DNA of 47,568 nt, from positions 1-47,568 of the forward strand of contig JAFXRI010000044.1 of the NCBI GenBank assembly GCA_017526445.1, written 5' to 3'. Below, one piece after another: positions 44,219 through 47,568 of the stretch. Numbering within the stretch: the first letter of the stretch is position 1; the number at the start of each line of letters is the position of its first letter. A model generated the notes under the pieces. It did no database searches. It saw only the letters and a program-made list of their open reading frames with translations, and was not told where the DNA came from. The DNA is from Ruminococcus sp. (GTDB lineage Bacteria > Bacillota > Clostridia > Oscillospirales > Ruminococcaceae). Made by a program: the position numbers and the translations under genes.

Positions 44219-45178
44219 ATGAAATTATTTTCAATTAAAAACAACAATGAACTATGCGAGAAGATCAAAGCCTACTGCAAGGAGAATTGGAGCAAGGTCT
44301 ATGACGACTTTGCAGAGATCGCTGACAAAAGTGTAACTGCGGAGATGCTTCCGCAGACATGGGTGCTGTACGGTAAACACCCGGGGGATCAGAGGCAAAA
44401 TATAATCGGCTTTTATCAGCTTGCAGAGAAGGATCATCTTACCGTTCATTCTGATCTTACGCCGTTTATCACTACGCTGTTTGTTGACCCTGCTTTCAGG
44501 GGCGGTGAGCTTTACGGAAAGGCTTTGCTTGACCATGCCAGAGAGCAGCTTGGGCAAATGGGATATGACACAGCTTATCTCCACTCCAATCTCATCGGAT
44601 ACTATGAGCGTTACGGATTTGCCGAGATCGGGCTTGACATTACCGACTACAACAGTCCCACAAAGGTCTATTCAGCCGACACGCTGACGGATATCCGCTA
44701 TGAGATATACGATAAGGCAAATCCCAAGCCGGACCATGTTCGCCTTGCAGTATATCAGCTGCGAAACCCTCTGCATGAAAGCAAGGCATGGCATTTGTGG
44801 TTCAACAAAACTAATGGATTTCCCGATTGCTGGAAGGCAAATGGCTTCACGATAACTGCGTTCAGCAGAGTTCAGGTCATAGGTGCGGTGAATTTTCTGC
44901 AAGCTCCCGATGATCTGAAAGGCTGGTATCTCGGTGATCTGCACGTTGAAGGGGACTTCCGCAGGCAAGGCATAGCAAGCAAGATGCTCCGCAAGGGCTT
45001 TGAGTACATCTCACGCATATCAAACGGCGGGGAGTATATTTATGCCTACATTGAAAAGGACAATGATCCGTCTATCGGACTGCACAAGAAGCTGGGATTT
45101 ACAGATACGGGCGAGGTCAGACCTTTTGGAGAGCTGATCTTCGGTGACGATGAAACCACTTGGGTAAAATACCTCTGA
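44219..45178 (+). CDS. Double-GNAT acetyltransferase, putative resistance enzyme
   Basis: 319 aa with two GNAT domains. The N-terminal one (about 1-150) has FVDPAFRGGELYGKALLDHA and a YYERYGF end; its acetyl-CoA loop is degenerate. The C-terminal one (about 170-319) has the canonical loop DFRRQGIASKMLRK and GLHKKLGF. Some aminoglycoside and other drug acetyltransferases are GNAT enzymes, but the sequence does not identify a substrate. The mobile setting and the leader-peptide attenuator suggest protection against a ribosome-targeting drug (inference). AAGGAG lies 5 nt before the ATG. Transcribed divergently from mobA. Confidence 0.85.
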   Translation: MKLFSIKNNNELCEKIKAYCKENWSKVYDDFAEIADKSVTAEMLPQTWVLYGKHPGDQRQNIIGFYQLAEKDHLTVHSDLTPFITTLFVDPAFRGGELYGKALLDHAREQLGQMGYDTAYLHSNLIGYYERYGFAEIGLDITDYNSPTKVYSADTLTDIRYEIYDKANPKPDHVRLAVYQLRNPLHESKAWHLWFNKTNGFPDCWKANGFTITAFSRVQVIGAVNFLQAPDDLKGWYLGDLHVEGDFRRQGIASKMLRKGFEYISRISNGGEYIYAYIEKDNDPSIGLHKKLGFTDTGEVRPFGELIFGDDETTWVKYL

Positions 45179-45182
45179 TGCT

Positions 45183-45226
45183 TTGCGGCATACCTGCCAT
45201 GTGTGGGTATGCCGCAATCATGTTTT
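45183..45226 (+). terminator. Terminator of the acetyltransferase gene
   Basis: TTGCGGCATACC (45183-45194) pairs with GGTATGCCGCAA (45206-45217), followed by TCATGTTTT. The U tract is imperfect. Confidence 0.7.
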
Positions 45227-45424
45227 ATAGGTTACCTATAATGAAAGCAGCAGTATCTGCTATGAATACTGCTGCTTTATTTGCAGGGGGATACTGAAAA
45301 CGTCGTATTTTCGTATGTTTTGCTTTATCGGGTTTTCGACAATGATGCGTGTTATACTATGACCATAAAGCAGCAGAGAGCGTCTTAACAGAGCAAAAAC
45401 TTTGTATAGTTTGCTAAAATTCAG

Positions 45425-45453
45425 CTGACATATTATGGAGAATGTGGTACAAT
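45425..45453 (+). promoter_or_regulatory. Promoter of the secreted-protein gene
   Basis: CTGACA (45425-45430), 17 nt, TACAAT (45448-45453), about 75 nt upstream of the start. The rest of the 45227-45529 gap shows no gene. Confidence 0.65.
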
Positions 45454-45529
45454 TGAATATATTGTTAAGATGTTTTCAGGGAATAACAGTTTGATGTAAC
45501 AACTAAAATATAGAAAGAGGGCGTTGATT

Positions 45530-46444
45530 ATGAAAAGGAAGATCAGAAAATCATTTTACAGTAAAGCTCTCGCCGCAGCTGTGGGAGCAGCTGTACTCGT
45601 GCAGGCACAGGCACCCGTGCTCGCAAATGCACTGGAGGACGGTCCGCTTTACATAAGCGAGGTTTATCTCAGCTACGGTGATACCGACGAAAAAGCCAAG
45701 AAATGGCTTGAAGACAACGGCTATGAGATACTCGACCAGAACCTGAACGAGGATGCAGAGGGCGGAGTTTCCTGGCTGGGACTCGCTTCCAAGAAGAGAA
45801 GCGTATATCTCGGATACAAGACCACCGACGATCCGGACGAGGCTATCACGGATATGCGCGCCATGAATATGAGAGGCGATTACAGCTACAACGAGTACGA
45901 GAAGATAAAGAGGATCGCCGAGGAGATAAGCTACATCGACGCTCCTGCCGGAGATATCCCCAACGTTCAGATCGACGGCTACCGCACCGCATCCTCCGAA
46001 GGGATACCCATAACAGACGGGATGAAGATCAGCTTCCATGCTAAGAGCCTCCCGACTGCCAGACTGGTATGGCATTGTCCTTATGTGGATATATTCACCT
46101 CCGACGACGGAAAAGTGGGCAGGGCGAGCTATACCGATCATTCCTTTATGAGGATCGACGGCGAATGCTGGCAGAATGACGACGTCTGCAAGGCCGATCT
46201 GGTGGTCAACAAAAACGATGATTTCGCCGGCTGGGACTACTGGAAAAAGCTCAACAGGGACGGCATCGACTGCACGGTCACATTTGAAAAGAAAGGCAAT
46301 ACTGTCACGGTCAACACCGAAAACGGCGGGATCCTGATAAAAGTCAGGACAGAGCTGTTCTCCGATGACGGAAAGACTGTCTATGCTGCGCTTACAGGTG
46401 ACCAGTGCGCTATAACAAATATCCGTATCATCAATAAAGACTGA
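45530..46444 (+). CDS. Secreted protein of unknown function
   Basis: 304 aa with a clear signal peptide (MKRKIRKSFYSKALAAAVGA..., cleavage near VLANA). The mature part holds two regions: one around YISEVYLSYGDTDEKAKKW and VYLGYKTTDDPDEAITDMRA, and a C-terminal beta-rich part (VTFEKKGNTVTVNTENGG) that could be a lectin-like or carbohydrate-binding sandwich. No catalytic motif was recognised. The start at 45530 is preferred over a TTG two codons earlier. It is a single-gene unit with promoter and terminator, lying just outside the provisional right end of the mobile region. Confidence 0.75.
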   Translation: MKRKIRKSFYSKALAAAVGAAVLVQAQAPVLANALEDGPLYISEVYLSYGDTDEKAKKWLEDNGYEILDQNLNEDAEGGVSWLGLASKKRSVYLGYKTTDDPDEAITDMRAMNMRGDYSYNEYEKIKRIAEEISYIDAPAGDIPNVQIDGYRTASSEGIPITDGMKISFHAKSLPTARLVWHCPYVDIFTSDDGKVGRASYTDHSFMRIDGECWQNDDVCKADLVVNKNDDFAGWDYWKKLNRDGIDCTVTFEKKGNTVTVNTENGGILIKVRTELFSDDGKTVYAALTGDQCAITNIRIINKD

Positions 46445-46472
46445 ACTGTAACGGATGATGTAAAACAATACT

Positions 46473-46506
46473 AAAAACGGGGAATGATCGCTCACTCCCC
46501 GTTTTA
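46473..46506. terminator. Bidirectional terminator
   Basis: AAAACGGGGA (46474-46483) pairs with TCCCCGTTTT (46496-46505). It serves the secreted-protein gene on the plus strand and the VOC gene on the minus strand. Confidence 0.85.
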
Positions 46507-46523
46507 TTATGTCTTTCTCCCCC

Positions 46524-46907
46524 TCAGTCGTGGTCCTTGATATGCTGACAGAGATCGAATGCAAAGCCGGACGGCGACTTCATCATACAGGACCTGTTCG
46601 ACTTTGTATCCACTGTCGACTCATCCGCTTTGGAGTTGACAAAGCCCTTGGATTTAAGGTAATCATAAGCCTCATCGAAATTGTCCACGTTCATACGGAT
46701 AAGAGTCATATCCTGGGGCATACTGTCCACCTGAGAAATATCGACATAGAATCCGCCCTCATTCTTCATACGGACTGTGGTGATGTCCTTACCGCTGGAG
46801 TTTACGGTGATACGGTGTCTTCTCTCAAAGCCGAGCTCTTCAAACAATGTGATGGCAGACTCTGAGTCCTTGGTAAGGATAAGCGGGTTGAAAGATGTGA
46901 TCTTCAT
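46524..46907 (-). CDS. VOC (glyoxalase-like) family protein
   Basis: 127 aa, two beta-alpha-beta-beta-beta halves. It starts MKITSFNPLILTKDSESAI and ends near MMKSPSGFAFDLCQH, where a metal-binding residue is usual. Members include glyoxalase I, dioxygenases and drug-binding proteins; the substrate is not readable. AGGAGG lies 8 nt before the ATG, and the gene has a consensus promoter. Confidence 0.85.
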   Translation of the reverse strand: MKITSFNPLILTKDSESAITLFEELGFERRHRITVNSSGKDITTVRMKNEGGFYVDISQVDSMPQDMTLIRMNVDNFDEAYDYLKSKGFVNSKADESTVDTKSNRSCMMKSPSGFAFDLCQHIKDHD

Positions 46908-47022
46908 TCTGATTGCCTCCTGTTTTTCATATTATTCCGCACTCTGCTGAATATTAAGGCTGATGCGGAGGTGTGTGCATACTGCTTTATATACAAAATG
47001 TTTTAAAGCATTAAACAACTGT

Positions 47023-47051
47023 ATTATAACACACATTTGCATATTTGTCAA
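47023..47051 (-). promoter_or_regulatory. Sigma-A promoter of the VOC gene
   Basis: On the minus strand, TTGACA (47051-47046), 17 nt, TATAAT (47028-47023): perfect consensus, with a 115-nt untranslated leader. Confidence 0.85.
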
Positions 47052-47347
47052 GAGGATTTAACCAATGCAAAATTATTTTTTATTTTTAGCAAAAAGCACA
47101 GTTTCTTTCATCTGTAAACTATCCAATAAGTAAAGAATGCCGAGGCGCCTATGCCTAAACAAGAGATCAGGCCGTCAAGGCACTGCGGAAGATCGCACCC
47201 AAAGGCACAGCACACACATTTAATCGGACAGCAAAGTCCCCGGCATCGCCTGATACCAGGGACTGGATCCAACTGAAGTTTTACGTTTCGCTGTAATGCT
47301 CAGCCCTGACTGACCCGCTCAATGCAGTCTCAGGCATTATTTCATTA
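47052..47347. other. Intergenic region with a possible gene remnant
   Basis: A plus-strand frame of about 46 codons between two stops (TAA to TAA, about 47157-47299) reads DQAVKALRKIAPKG and DTRDWIQLKFYVSL near its end. It has a protein-like composition but no start codon with a ribosome site. I see no RNA gene here. Confidence 0.3.
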
Positions 47348-47568
47348 AGGCAATACCGCACAACCCCTGTGCGTCAGATCGCGCGCAAGCTCAACAAAGT
47401 TGAGCTGAGATTTTTCGTCAGAGTGCATAAATTTGACGCAGGTTTGCAAGCGAAGTTCACTTCGCTTTACGCAACGTCAAGGAGAATTGACGTCATCTTT
47501 GATGACGTTGGTGATCATGACGGATAAGCCGGTCGTCAAGCAGGCTTGACACGGCAGATGACGTGCAG
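47348..47568 (+). repeat. Dispersed structured repeat, copy 4 (cut by window end)
   Basis: Left end TA-AGGCAATACCGCACAACCC, as in copies 2 and 3, with the AGCTCAAC hairpin of copy 3. The central arm differs in sequence but still pairs (AGCGAAG-TTCA-CTTCGCT). Two further arms are present only here: ACGTCATC-TTT-GATGACGT and GTCAAGC-AG-GCTTGAC. The sequence stops at GATGACGTGCAG, before the right terminal arm. Confidence 0.88.

Larger units (their letters stand above)
37847..45226. mobile_element. Integrated mobilizable element region (boundaries approximate)
   Basis: A cluster of two large serine recombinases, three small accessory genes, an oriT-like site, a MobQ-type relaxase and a leader-controlled double acetyltransferase. 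A truncated host gene marks the left edge. The right edge is set provisionally after the acetyltransferase terminator; no attachment-site direct repeat could be identified by eye. The genes from 40075 rightwards look less GC-rich than both the host and the first recombinase, so the region may be composite. No type IV secretion genes are present, so it would be mobilizable, not self-transmissible. Confidence 0.6.

Noticed and set aside
37847..45226. A self-transmissible conjugative element (ICE)
   Set aside because: No VirB4, coupling protein or other type IV secretion genes are present; only mobilization functions.

Overview
The window looks like chromosome from a Ruminococcus-type member of the Oscillospiraceae (Clostridia). 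This is inferred from gene content and order rather than from any marker RNA gene: an intracellular GH94 cellobiose phosphorylase, the adjacent cmk-plsC and ispH-rpsA fusion genes, a SpoVK/CbbX-type AAA+ protein, ClpC and DegV, and Ruminococcus-style secreted proteins with repeated Ig-like units. Promoters are textbook sigma-A (TTGACA, 17 nt, TATAAT) with AGGAGG-type ribosome sites. No rRNA, tRNA or CRISPR array was found.

Layout. 1-4.5 kb: minus-strand operon of aldose epimerase, a three-helix membrane protein and cellobiose phosphorylase. 4.5-5.3 kb: a gene-poor stretch with a 217-nt hairpin element, then a DUF378 membrane protein. 5.5-8.9 kb: a LysR regulator and a large secreted transglutaminase-like protein. 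9-16.7 kb: guaB, a TerB-like/AAA+ ATPase, an APH-like kinase, a THUMP RNA methyltransferase and a class A PBP. 16.9-29.7 kb: a minus-strand housekeeping block (ispH-rpsA, cmk-plsC, BaiN-like flavoprotein, RpiR regulator, ComEC-like hydrolase, YgiQ, P-loop kinase, ftsK, uppP). 30-37 kb: a lipoprotein, a 46-aa cysteine-rich membrane peptide, clpC, degV and a GH13 enzyme. 37-45.2 kb: an integrated mobilizable element. 45.5-47.6 kb: an unknown secreted protein, a VOC protein and intergenic DNA.

The mobile region carries two large serine recombinases, small accessory genes, a MobQ-type relaxase, an oriT-like site matching the RSF1010-family nick core, and a double-GNAT acetyltransferase. The acetyltransferase sits behind a leader peptide, an intrinsic terminator and a competing long-range helix, an arrangement typical of inducible resistance to ribosome-targeting antibiotics. 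No type IV secretion genes are present, so transfer would need a helper. A secreted-protein gene lies truncated and frameshifted at its left edge.

The most unusual feature is a dispersed element present four times (1-138, 10650-10842, 35157-35368, 47348-47568), always in the same orientation. It has 18-19 bp inverted ends next to TA dinucleotides, like a MITE. Its helices also contain wobble pairs that only make sense in a plus-strand RNA, together with a small tetraloop hairpin and side arms that change length and sequence but stay base-paired. It may be a mobile, structured RNA family. A separate minus-sense hairpin at 4896-5112 has two mutually exclusive pairings and is a second candidate structured RNA.
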